Source: Microcyclospora pomicola (Eukaryota; Ascomycota; Dothideomycetes; Capnodiales). From it: a stretch of DNA of 64,000 bases. The notes beneath the pieces were generated by a model, which ran no database searches, was not told where the DNA came from, and worked only from the letters and a program-made list of their open reading frames with translations. Positions 33,701 to 43,904 of this stretch are shown in pieces (within the stretch, counting starts at the first letter, position 1; every line of letters starts with the position of its first letter). The stretch covers positions 1,302,001 to 1,366,000 of the forward strand of contig NHNY01000002.1 in NCBI GenBank assembly GCA_002786065.1, given 5' to 3'. The translations under genes were made by a program, and so were the position numbers.

Positions 33701-34966
33701 GAGCTGTCGGACATTCGACCGTTCGAGATCTTGCGCCATCAGCGAGATAAAGCGAATTATCTGCTGGTGAAGGAGGCTCGCATCATAGCCATGACCAGCA
33801 CTCACGCAGCGATCCGCAGGCAGGAAATCGCAAATCTGGGTTTCAAATACGACAACGTCGTAATGGAGGAAGCAGCCCAAGTCACCGAGGCTGAAAGCTT
33901 CATCCCGTTTGTCCTGCAGAAATCGTCAGACGCCAATTCGGCACACGGCTTACAGCGCGTTGTGCTTGTGGGCGACCATCTGCAGAACGCGCCTGTAATA
34001 CAGAACGCCGCGTTCCGCTCTTATGCTAACCTTGAGCAATCTTTGTTCCGCCGCCTCATACGTCTAGGAGTTCCTCACATCCTGCTCGATGCCCAAGGCC
34101 GCTCTCGTGCTTCTTTGGCCACACTCTATAAGTGGCGGTACCCACATCTCGTCGACCTTCCCATCACAGTTTCCGCGCCCGAATTCGCCACCGCAAACGC
34201 AGGTTTCCGCTACGACTACCAGTTCATTGACGTACCCGACTACAAAGCTAAAGGTGAATCCGAGCCTTCCCCTCATTCGTTGCAGAACTTGGGCGAAGCC
34301 GAGTACGCTGTTGCCATCTACCAGTACATGCGCCTCCTTGGCTATCCTGCCAGCAAGATCAGCATACTCTGTACGTACGCTGGTCAACGCGCGCTGGTTC
34401 GTGATGTGCTTGCGCACCGCTGTAAAGGGAATCGGCTCTTTGGCCTGCCTGCTTGGGTCGGCACCGTCGACAAGTACCAGGGCGAGCAGAACGATTACAT
34501 CATTTTGTCGCTCGTGCGCACAAAAGCTCCCGGCTACTTGCGCGACTTGCGCCGGCTTACTGTCGCCCTGTCTCGTGCGCGGCTTGGCCTGTACGTCCTC
34601 GGTCGCCGCGAGGTATTTGAAAGCTGTCTCGAGGTACGTGAGGCTTTTTCGAAGCTCTTCGAGCGGGAAGGGAAATTAGCTCTTGTAGCTGGAGAGATGT
34701 TCCCTACTGCAAGGGAGGTGGCTAGCGAGCAGGTCGAGACTACGCTCATGGAAGGCGTGGAGCATCTGGGAGTCTATGTGCACGAAATGACTCAGGCAAA
34801 GGTCAAGTCGTTGACGGAAGGGGGTGCGGACGTGATGATCTCGGAAGGGGACGTGCCAGTCGCAGGCGATTCGAGCGAAGAAGAAGATGATGAGCCGAAC
34901 GGTCTTGTGGATGGCGGAGAAGGTGCAGACGACGATGTCATGGGAAACGAAGCGGTGGAAATGTAG
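30716..34966 (+). CDS. Aquarius/Cwf11 family spliceosomal RNA helicase
   Basis: An intronless gene of 1416 residues. The N-terminal 700 residues form the helical-repeat region of Aquarius, starting with TIAQLARKHWL and LLLEQLQALEKYLWPGY. The SF1 helicase core shows Walker A GPPGTGKTDVATQI near residue 820, motif Ia AHSNQALNQLF, motif II as EEAAQVTEAES near 1050, VGDHLQNAPV, and the late motifs VGTVDKYQGEQNDYIILS and LTVALSRARLGLYVLGR. Aquarius (intron-binding protein 160, Cwf11 in fission yeast) binds the intron upstream of the branch point in the catalytic spliceosome. Budding yeast lacks it, so its presence fits a filamentous fungus with intron-rich genes. The C-terminus is an acidic tail. 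Its stop lies 57 bp from the stop of the convergent thioesterase gene. Confidence 0.95.
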   Translation: MQRPTVADVTGNHTIAQLARKHWLTKSPSKVLATTVQELWTAIEDDDTPFSLLLLEQLQALEKYLWPGYTDESSNQHVLLLVLLLNVKRQEQLPTWSFFSSDKPDEFSSFFRRVTHLSIDQSLSTKHRTHLLSFLVGAYQSLDSGLVRKECAPLVSISIWHNIHSIEARERYLAKSTQLQKAWRAAGKKYDTAEPAGQARLRFERNWLYTLLLDFLDKLYDGEATADAKHENLLYCERFLELLCDLQSQLPTRRYVNTLIHDLNTLAAVRMSPLFVTGSENGLLQDMVVLLEHYTHFPIDDQNGQQLSRQEADAGQNARIALLQNVALKLQPDKLKILILANYGSLVRREELQTHLQSLSDAELLSICQDLGLRTTYPEKSLVVEDRAFLDEVVCSFIEAKPFYTDMLRDLPLLPTEQSMYDPSLLRTDTFNGTRPLAIPKINLQYLTLGDFLWRSYMLYRCEAFYEIRKHAEDTIKRLQPRRQGLMTRFDGFSKMAIPIHKPAIIETLPPRVGEDVSAEVKVEVILDVSRLQPGLRREWETLRPDDVVYLMAIHPPDTTMKLTNGHGHESEGQKAGLRTLRCAEVIDVLDENGRVLRREPATQESSARPRQRRLLLRLDALSYKADKDRADASKTELYEDINLVVRRTARENNFKPVLESLKQMITSELPVPQWFRDVFLGYGDPASATYKRLASRLETVDYRDTFVDWQHLIESLPGKSVEPDPTVDSIFPPPYILQSKGTAPPPPVKPSKKRRRDQPDGPDPAPAVESVKVTTYQPPNMGPYMTDVTKVNSVRFTPSQIEAITSGTQPGLTVIVGPPGTGKTDVATQIINNIYHNFPQQRTLLVAHSNQALNQLFRKIVALDIDERHLLRLGHGEDELQTDTSFSKAGRVDSFLERGGHDLAEVNRLAASIGAPGAHGNSCETADYFNQVYVQPMWKRFWEDVARGADVSTTFPFHAYFADAPQPLFSPQADRDALIEIAKGCERHIRKIFDELSDIRPFEILRHQRDKANYLLVKEARIIAMTSTHAAIRRQEIANLGFKYDNVVMEEAAQVTEAESFIPFVLQKSSDANSAHGLQRVVLVGDHLQNAPVIQNAAFRSYANLEQSLFRRLIRLGVPHILLDAQGRSRASLATLYKWRYPHLVDLPITVSAPEFATANAGFRYDYQFIDVPDYKAKGESEPSPHSLQNLGEAEYAVAIYQYMRLLGYPASKISILCTYAGQRALVRDVLAHRCKGNRLFGLPAWVGTVDKYQGEQNDYIILSLVRTKAPGYLRDLRRLTVALSRARLGLYVLGRREVFESCLEVREAFSKLFEREGKLALVAGEMFPTAREVASEQVETTLMEGVEHLGVYVHEMTQAKVKSLTEGGADVMISEGDVPVAGDSSEEEDDEPNGLVDGGEGADDDVMGNEAVEM

Positions 34967-35023
34967 TATATATTGATCTGTACAATTACATGACCCCGGT
35001 AATGCATCCCGTTAAAGAACCTC

Positions 35024-36133
35024 TCACACCGTAGATCCGCCAGTGACTTGTTTCGGCGATAGCACGTCGGTGATGTTGTGCTCGTCCTTCCACGCCAATG
35101 CCACGTACCTGTCAGAAGATGTGTCAGAGTGCATGGTCGGCGCAGCAAGGAGGCGATAAGAAACTTCAACAAGGTATGTGCAGGGGCAGACGTGGGGAAC
35201 CATTTATGCCAATTGCTCCCATTCACAGAGTCTCACTTACTTCGTATGACTTCCTCTTGCGACGACTTCATCCTTGGCATTCATGAACTGGATGTTCGTG
35301 TACGCCAGCGTCTTGCCGAACTTGTCGCACGTCACCTCGGCGCGGATCGTGTCGCCGACCTTGCCGCCGGAGGAGAGGTAGGTCACTGTCATACCGCGCA
35401 TCGTGGTGGTAAGTAAAAACAAACATGGAACGTGACCGGATGCAGGTTTTTGCTTCGCTTACCGTTCAGATCCGTAGAGACGCCGGTCGCGAACAAGCCG
35501 CGACTCGCGACGGCGAGCGAGCCGCCGAGATCAACCATCGATGCTATCGTGCCGCCGTGCAGGATTGAGAGGCGGTTCTGCAGATGGAGCGAGGAAGGAT
35601 GTCAGTACGGGTGCGACTCGACGGTACCGCGGTCTTGACGCATTTAGGTCGTAGAAGTGAAAATAGTGAAGGAACTCTTACCGTATGTTCCTTCTGAATA
35701 TCTAGCTCGAAGTTGACGACACCCGGTCTGGCTGCGGTGACGCGCAGCTATACATGCCGCATCAGCTATGTATCTCGTTGCTGTGGCTTGCAATGGTAAA
35801 TATACATACTCCATCGAGAAGTCTGGACGCCACGAGGTAAAATGTAACGATCAGCCCCTGTGACGCTTCATGGTTCGTTGTGGCGATGTCTGCATCTCAA
35901 AGGAGGAGTCGACCATACAGCTGGCCTTTTATATACTGGGGTGAAAGAATAGGGCGTACCGTGGTTCTAGTCCGGAGTTTGCTCGAAAGGATCTATTGAC
36001 ATGGTGGTCAGTTCTTGCGGCAGGCTGATGACAAGGAGTGATTGTTTCATGACTCTCGTTGCAATGACAAGATGAAGGCGGGGACATACTCCCAGACCGA
36101 TCGGACGAACGGAAGACACCTTGCAGAGCTCAT
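35024..36133 (-). CDS. hotdog-fold acyl-CoA thioesterase (4HBT/THEM2-like), seven exons
   Basis: Exons in order on the minus strand: 36133-36090, 35992-35960, 35822-35810 (13 nt), 35747-35682, 35577-35463, 35385-35241 and 35108-35024, giving 166 residues. Every boundary is GT-AG and every phase agrees. The protein runs from MSSARCLPFVRSVWESF through SGLEPRLLDGLRVTAARPG. The hotdog active-site region is NRLSILHGGTIASMVDLGG, followed by GVSTDLNVTYLSSGGKVGD and CDKFGKTLAYTNIQF. HGG plus the following Asp match THEM2-type thioesterases, which hydrolyse acyl-CoA, perhaps in mitochondria or peroxisomes. The first three exons are less certain than the last four. Six introns in a 501-nt coding sequence are many for this window. 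Confidence 0.85.
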
Positions 36134-36941
36134 GATGAATTACAACCTATATTTGAGTGCTGGCACTTCCTGGGAGAAGATACTGTAAATTACAGGTAGT
36201 ACTGGGCGCACAGGGCCTCGTCGAAGAAGTGAAGTCTTGCCCTTGTACAAACCACTCACGTAAGCAGCGACACTTCGGCCTCACCTCACAACCACTAAGA
36301 ACATAAACGCGAAGTGATACTACTGACAGGACTGAAATTGATATGACACCCAACACTATGTACATCCTCCGCGGAGCAATGCATTGATGCGTGTGCCGCA
36401 TTACAAAGCTACCAATTTGCTGCATTCGCTCCACTGCCAGAACAACCTTGCAGCAAAAACTTACAATGCACCACAACCTAGTACTTAAAACATCCGATCA
36501 GGTTCGCGCGCAGACAAGGCCAGCGTGACAGTGAGACTTTCAATGGTAGGCTGCAAAGCGCATCGTACAAAGTCTGTAGATCTGATCGCAAAAGCGCCAC
36601 GAGCAAAAGGCTCGTAATGCCACACACAATATCGCACACCTGGGTGTGAAAGCAGCAAAAGACCGGCGACGGCACATGCGACGTCTTACTCGGCACGAAG
36701 TTGGAAGAAGAAGAACGCTCAATTCGGCTTAACGCGCACCGCGGAGATGCCAATGTTTGTCTTCTGGATCTGATCCTTGTCTAACAAACTTTTTTAACAC
36801 AAGATGGTAAACCGAAGGAAGAAACCGGGCCATCTGCAAATGCTTCCATATGCGTGATGAAGCTCTATACCGGACCCGACGCTGGTATTATTGGGTCTGA
36901 AAGGATGAAGATGTTGTACAGCCGTAATCGATGGGGGTATC
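36134..36941. other. intergenic region, eIF4G 3' flank and thioesterase promoter
   Basis: About 800 bp between two genes on the minus strand. Only short frames are present and I see no repeat or RNA gene. Confidence 0.4.
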
Positions 36942-39900
36942 TCATGCGTTGTCCTCTGCTTTGTCTGCCGCCATGGGCGACTTCGATCGGTCTCGAGCAG
37001 AAGGCGGTGAGGCCGCTTCGACTGGGTCATCGCCTCCTTCACCAGAGTCGAGTTGTGCGAGCGCGCTATGACAGAGTTAGTACAACATCAATGAAACGAT
37101 AAAAACGAGACATTCTTACCTGAAAGCATTTTGCTGTGCAGCAGGCTCTTCTTTCTCCTTCTTTGCGTCGACAGGAGGCGTGTTCGTCCGGGTGGTGTTG
37201 CCGGAGGATTGTGGACCCAAACCACGTCTGCTACCTGAGCGAGCACTCAGTGAGGAGCCTGGACCTAGACTGCCACCTGGGCCAAGGTTACCGCCGGGCT
37301 GGCGTTGTGACGAACCGCGGTTTTGCAGCCGTCGAAGATCATCCATAGGAACAGTTGTTCGAGAGTGATCGACAGGTGGCGCCATGTTGCCGGAGAAGTT
37401 GCGTGCGTCACCACGGCCTTGGGGCATACGGCCACCATGTCCACCACGGTGACTAGTGCGCTGTCGCTCCTGTTCGGCTTTGGCTTGAGCCGCCGCAGCC
37501 TCGGCGTGGATCTCCTCAATCGTCTTCGGTCCCTTGGAACCATCGCCCTTACCCTTCCAGCCAGCTTTTCGAAGATCTATTAGATCCATGACCATGAATC
37601 TTGGTCTGCTCGCCAGACTGTCGCTCTTGAGAATCTTTTCGTCAATACGTTGGAAGTAAGTGTTGATGAGATTCCGTCCGGACTCTTCGTCGTCCATGGT
37701 CCCACCGACAGATGTGAGCAGAGTAGTCAAATTCTCAATAGCAGACTCATCGGGCTCGCCCTCAAAGTTCAACAAGCGCATAACGCACTCGTGCATGATC
37801 CGAATGGTCAGCATGCGAAGCTTGTATAGTTGACCAATGAACTGAATGAGACCGAGTCCACGACGCTTAGCAGCTGCGGCAATGTAGTACTCATCCGACA
37901 ATAGAGCAGCCTCCTGGGATTCACCCTCGGGCTTCTCGGGGAGATTAGCTTGCCAGCCTCGCTCGAATTCTTCTTGACATCTGTTGAGCAGGTACTTGCG
38001 GAACAGGGCACCTCCAGTCACGGCAGCACCATTCTTGTCCGTAATAGTCTCATCGCGGATGTCAGAGCTCATGGCTGTCAACATCTTGTGACAGAATCGC
38101 GCATACATGCCAGCCCAATGGCTTTCATCACAAGCTTTCTCGAATGTCAGCTGAATGACTTGTCTCAGAGTGCGACCGTCCGATTCCGTCTTGGATTGCC
38201 CGGCGATATCGAGAATCTGATCGGAGATCTTGTCAAACTTCTCAGGTGTCATCTTGTTCAGTGCAGCCTTCACTTTTCGTTGCACCAATTCGGGTGACAT
38301 ATGTCCACTCAAATCAGGGGTACTGTTAGGTGCTGCACCCAAGCTGGTAGCCTTCCAGCCAGTCGTCGATTTCTCGAGGTCCTTGATCTCCATGTGTGCG
38401 GTGAGCGGCATTTTGCTGGCCATATCGGCCTCTTCTTTCCGGGACATAGTGCGATCACCACGTTTGCTGCCGCCTTTACCACCACGCGAGCTCTGTTGGC
38501 GTGGCGAACCCATGTTGGACATTCCCTGCATGGGCCCGGGGCGACCAATTGCACCGGGCGCTCCAATACCAAGGTTGCTCGAGGTACGCTGGAAGCCAGG
38601 CATAACCATGCCGCCACGACCTCCGGGCATGCCAGAAGCTTGAGCAAAGCGCTGTTCCGACGTCGTACCAGGAGGAATAGTGCGACCTTGTGCACCGGGT
38701 CCACTTCCAAAGTTACCCATGGCAAAACCACCCATCTGAGGAGCACCACCACGAGAAGACGGCGTTCTGCCACCCATGCCAGACGGCGTGCGAGCGGAAC
38801 CGGCGCGCGCAGAGCTTGGCTCGTCGCTTGGTCCAAGAGTCTCTTTGACCTTCTGGTCCCAGTCGACGGAAGGCTTCTCCTTGAAGACATTCTGGAATTG
38901 GAGCAAGAAGTCCTTGTCGTACGCACGGCCCTTCCGAGCGCTCGCATTGTTGAGCGCGGGATTGGGGGAGCTGATGCCCTCGGGGTACTTGACCTCGTCT
39001 TTAATCTCCAGGAATCGAGCTGACTTCAATGCTTGCATACCCGGTGTTGGCTCGGGCGCCTCCACGCGCTTGTTGGTCTCGAGCTTGAGATGGGCAGGCT
39101 TCGGCTTCGGTGCACCGCGTGTCACCGGAGGTGGCATGCTCGTTGAGTCGGAAGCATTATCCTCGGCATTGGAGGTATCTGCACCACTCTCTCCGGTGGC
39201 TGCGCCTGGACCGAGTGTTGGCTTCTTGAGCGAGTTGAACATTGCTTTAGCCTCCTCATCAGGCTCGGCTTCTTCGGCATCCTTGTTCTTCTCCGCCTCA
39301 CGTTCACGCTCACGCTGTTCCTCCCGAGCCTCAGCATCACGTTCTTGTCGCTTGAGCTCTGCATCAACATTGGCGTCTTTCTCAGCTTGTACCTTGGCAG
39401 CGGCGTCCTTCTCCTTCTTCCGCTTCTCCTGGAATGCGCGTTCGCGCTCCTCCTCGGCTTTCTCTGCTGCTTCCATCTCAGCAATTTCGCGCTCGATCCG
39501 CTCGTCTTCGGTCTCTTCTTGCGCGTTCTTTGCTTCGCCTGCTTGTTCTTTGGTGGCAGCTTGCTCAGCGGCTTCCGCAGCCTTCTTGGCCTCCTCATCT
39601 TTGGCGGCTTGTGCGGCTGCCTTTTCGGCTGCCGCAGTAGCTTCCTTGACCTTGGCGGCCTCAGCCTCCTCCGATGCTTTCGCCTTAGCTGCAGCCTCGA
39701 CTTGATCAGACTTTGCTTTCTCAGCATTGTCCTTTTCGCTTGCAGCCGCCTCCTCGGCTCTGCGCTTCTCCTCCAACTGACGCTTCATTTGCTCCTGGAA
39801 CGCGCTCTTCCTCTCTTCCGATGTCTGTACAGGCGTCTTGCTTTCGGAGCGAGCATGTTGGGCACTAGGAGCGCGTGGTGGTGGAGTAGGCGCGCTAGGG

Positions 39901-41573
39901 GTCGAGACGATGACGGGCGCGTTTGACTGAGCTTGTCCACCTGGCGAAGGCGATCCCTTTGTGTTGAAGTTGATCGCGTTACCTTGGGCGTCGGTGATCT
40001 TGATGGCACTCTTCTTCACAGGACGGACGAAGTTCGATGATTGTCCTGGAACAGCCTGTACGTTCGAGGGAGTTTGTGCTTGGGGCGGCTGAGAAGGTGT
40101 GGCAGGTGTCTGACTCCCTCCGAGGCTTGACACTGAACCGGGGCGCTGCGAGCTCTGGGAGGCGCTGCGAGACATATCTGTGGCATGGTATGGAGGTTGC
40201 ATCTGGCCCTGTCCGCCATTGTATGGGTTCGGGTAGGCGCCGCCATGACGCGGGCTCGGAGGCGGTGGCTGACCTGGGTATTGTGGGTAGGGATAGCCGT
40301 ATGGCTGGTAATACCCAGCGGTTGGATCGTACTGGTGCATGTACTGTGATGGTGTCAGCTATCAGCAGATGGGGTAACGTTGTTACTGAGGGGTGAAAAA
40401 GCATGCGCATCCAAGCCGTTGTCTGGGCATGGCTCATTGAACAAGTGATACCGGGGGTTGCCTTCGCTCAAACGCAAGGGGGTAAAAAGAAAAGGGTAGA
40501 GATACTTGTTGATTAGGCATATGCTGAGGTGGGTAGCCACCATACTGTGGCATTTGCGGGTTACCACCCATGTGAGGCTGTGGTGGCATCTGAGGTGCTG
40601 GGCTACCTCGTCCGCGGCCGTAAGGAGAGTTGGGTGCTTGGAAATGAGCAGGCACGTTGGAGCCCGGGCGTGGCTGGTTGGAAAGTTGTCGATAGCCCTG
40701 TGCGGGAGATTGAGCACCGAACTGTTGGGGAGGGTAGCCACGGCCACGGCCACCAGGAGTGAAATTGCGGCCCATGTTTGGTTCACTGTGCATGGACTGA
40801 GAAGAAGTTCTTCGCTCATGCATGGACATTCCTGGACCAGCTGGCACAGGCATTTGACCCTGTCGCATCTGCACATTCAATATGTTAGTGCTTGCCCATT
40901 CCTCATACTGCAGGTGATTTGCCCGGGTCATCGAAGGGAAATGGCTTGTGCTTACATCATTCTCGGGACCGGTACTGCCAAACGTCAGACCATTCCCCTG
41001 GTTCTGCAGACTCGACGGAGGTCTGCCGCCGCTGGGAGGCGGGTTTGGGATCGGCGACGGAGAACTCGTCGGTGAAATCACGCGAGGATCCCGGGAAGGT
41101 GTTGGGAGCGAGGACTGCTGCTGGTACGGCGCGCTGGCCTGGGGAAGCGGCGAGCCCTGGGCATTCATGGACCCAAAATTGATCACCGGACGCCCATTCT
41201 GCACCACCGGCCCTCCGTTGGGAGTGTTGTTGTATGTTGTACCCGACGCACTGATGACGACCGAGGGCTTTCGGCTGTGGTCGACACCACCGTTCGGGGT
41301 CGCGCTGTTGTTCGCGGCTTGAGAACCTCCCTGCGCCATCGCGTTGGCTCCGTTTACCGAAGCGTCAGTCGATTTTGCATTGTTTGCGGAGGCCCCGGCC
41401 GCTGCTGGGGGGGTGTTGGTCGCCGTTTTGGTAGCGGTGGCGTACGACTTCGCAGCAGGATGCTGTGCCGGCACAGCTCCTGGGGTGAAGTTCGTAGGGC
41501 TGGACGTGGTAGCGGACGGCGTGGTGGGAATGCTAGACGGATTCGAGACGCTCGGAGCGACGACACTGGTCAT
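36942..41573 (-). CDS. translation initiation factor eIF4G
   Basis: Four exons on the minus strand: 41573-40956, 40868-40506, 40343-37120 and 37065-36942, encoding 1442 residues. The last intron (54 nt) has a perfect TACTAAC branch site, and splicing it replaces a stop with a 41-codon acidic end. The N-terminal 500 residues are disordered and rich in Pro, Gln, Gly, Ser and Tyr, followed by a Lys/Glu/Ala-rich coiled coil. The eIF4E-binding motif YxxxxLL is YDKDFLL near plus-strand position 38910. The MIF4G HEAT domain (from KVKAALNKMTPEKFDKISDQ to IDLRKAGW) binds eIF4A. The factor bridges cap-binding eIF4E, eIF4A and poly(A)-binding protein on mRNA. The start at 41573 is the first ATG before conserved sequence. 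The frame stays open to 41843. Confidence 0.93.
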
Positions 41574-43904
41574 TAGCAAGAGGAGGGTGATGGGCGCGCC
41601 GACGAAGGTCGTGTGAGCAGCGCAGACAGGTCGCGGAGGTGTCTGGCGAGCAGAAACCGCGCTGGACTGGGCGAGACGGGACCGCGTTGGGCAGGCTGCA
41701 AGTACTGCGAAATTACTCGAGTATTGCCGGATAGATGCAGTGTCGGTCCGGAGGGGAGATTGACACGCAAGAAGGACAGAAGATCGAAGCTCCTGTGGTG
41801 GTGATGATGGGAGAAAGGGAGGCCTGGTGAGAGCAGAGGACAAGAAAATTATGGCGTTGCGGATGCGGCTTTACCCGCAGCAATAAAGGCTGCGCGCACA
41901 GAGCAAAGACCGGGACAACAAGGTTCATTCGTGACCAACAACGACAACGTTACGGAGGTGAATTGTCCGAGTCGCATTCACGCACGAGACATGTTCGATC
42001 GAGGAGTCGCCATTGTGACAGGTCTCCGTTGTCCATCTGTTTGTCACTATCTATGCCTGGATCGACTGACGTTCTTGGGTAGCACGAGAGCGCAATCAGG
42101 AGTGTCGCCGAATTTGCCTCGCTCGGCCGCCCGGAGATGGGTAGGATTGGGGAAGATATCATAATTCAGCAGGGTACTGTCGTTTCTTATTATTCCTTCC
42201 GGGGCCGTCTGCTTGTGTCTTCCTCCTCAAGGGCTCAGCCTGCTACTTTGCAGCAATCTCACGAGGATGTCTTTCGACGATTCATACTGAGCTACCCGTG
42301 GGGATCATGATACCGGACCGAACAAGATCTTGGTCGTGCCAATCCTCGACTGACTCCCAACTCGTGTGACTCGAGCCGCTATGACATGCTTGATGAGCGA
42401 GGACCGGGGGCGGCCGCCTGCAGTGTTATGCATTGCCAAGCCCAGTTGCGGTGATGATTGGGCGCTTTCCTTTGCCCGCACGAGCATCGTTTCGCAGCCT
42501 TCGCCACTGCCGAACACGAACCTACGTGGCCTCCTTTTCGCTGTGAAGGCAATAACGACGAAGCTATAGCAGCAAACAGAGACATCCGACGTAAGATAGG
42601 CGCATCGTTCCCAGCGCCGAGCCTCGCATGAAACGCCAACAAAGGCCCGTCATCGGTTAGCTCGCGTGAGGGATCGGCCACTATTTTCCTTCCGAGAGCA
42701 GAGGGCCGTCGGTCCGTGGGTAACTCCTATTCAAGTACACTATGTTACGATCCCAGGCACGAAGCCAGTCAGCGCTATTGTGAGACACTCGTGCTTCTGA
42801 TTTGGTCTTGCTCGTTGCACTCGCTAAACCAGGGTTCTACGCCACATTCGCCTGCAGTATGGAAGGTGTCGAGTGGGACGGTACCGAACATCATGCATCT
42901 CGATACCGGACTTGATCGTTCGGAGCCGCAAGCGTCGCTCGGCATGTTTCGAGAAACCCCTTGGAAGAACTCAAAATATGGATGCCCTGGCGGCCTTAGA
43001 CGGGACCGCGCTCGGTGCGCCATGATGACCAGAGCACACAGTGCTGCAAAGTGCAGATCGATGTTCTGTTGTACAGGTCATCTAAATCTGCGCAAGAACT
43101 CACCGCGAAAGTCCGCGTGCGCAAGCGACTGGATGCCTAGATGTTGTGGTCTTTGAAGATAGGAGCGCAGATGCAGCTACCCTCACCGGTCTTGTATTGC
43201 TATCACATAAGGTCACCGCCAACCTCTGCCTCTACACCATCTCGCCATGCCTATAGATACAGGCGCTGTAATATGCTGTCGATGGTATACTTTCGATGCC
43301 CCTCCCGACTACTAAGCAGCTTCAATGATATATTGCCATAGATTGTTATATACGAATACAACGTCGCGCAAATCCTTGCTGTGGAATATTCGCATGCAAC
43401 AGAGGCTGGAAATGCAGGTACCTAAGGTAACCTACCTAGGTACTTGAATGTGTCATGAGGCTGCGAAGATCCGCACATGACACCGCGACTGACCGTAGTC
43501 TTCCAGCAACTCCACTTTCCTTGCATCCCCATGTACCACAGCAAGGTTCAGCGCTTCTATGTAGATGCATAGCCCCCGTCGTTTGATACAGCCCGTCTCT
43601 GATCATACAGAAAGCCAGGTATAAGCAGAAGGTATAAGATATAAGGTATCTTCACATTGTTCCCACATCCAACTCTTACCCAAGTGCATCTATGTGCGCG
43701 ACACAAGGGGCGTCGTTTCGATCTGAGCCAGGTAGAGACAAGATCGAGATTGACACGGCTATGGTTACGACAGTGTGTTTTATTCAATGTGTAGCCAGAG
43801 CAAGCATGAACAGTGCACTTCTAGCAAATCATGTTTGAGGATAGAGAGTTCGCACTTTGTTCACGTTCCGAGAGTACGAAGACTTATCTTCCATAGGTAG
43901 CCAT
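41574..43904. other. 2.3-kb gene-poor region upstream of eIF4G
   Basis: This interval separates the eIF4G start from the 3' end of the THOC1 gene. The first 300 bases probably form the eIF4G promoter and leader. Frames of up to 146 codons (42716-43156) lack any recognisable feature. A palindromic motif lies at 43418-43443. I could not support a gene. Confidence 0.4.
43418..43443. repeat. short palindromic TACCTAGGTA-type motif
   Basis: Two arms, GTACCTAAGGTA (43418-43429) and TACCTAGGTAC (43433-43443), form an imperfect inverted repeat with a 3-nt loop. Each arm is itself nearly palindromic. A related sequence occurs as separated arms at 50261-50360. Confidence 0.6.

Noticed and set aside
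35925-35935. TATATAAAAGG on the minus strand, a perfect TATA-box match
   Set aside because: It falls inside the second intron of the thioesterase gene model. Starting transcription there would lose conserved N-terminal exons, and the next ATG downstream is out of frame. I kept it as a chance match, though an internal promoter is not excluded.
38776-39705. 309-codon plus-strand open frame rich in Ser and Ala
   Set aside because: It is the antisense of the Lys/Glu/Ala coiled coil of eIF4G. Its composition is the mirror of that low-complexity region and it shows no domain.
42716-43156. 146-codon plus-strand frame in the region upstream of eIF4G
   Set aside because: The residue usage is Cys/Arg/Ser-heavy without any motif, as expected of random frames. 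There is no support from splice sites or neighbours.
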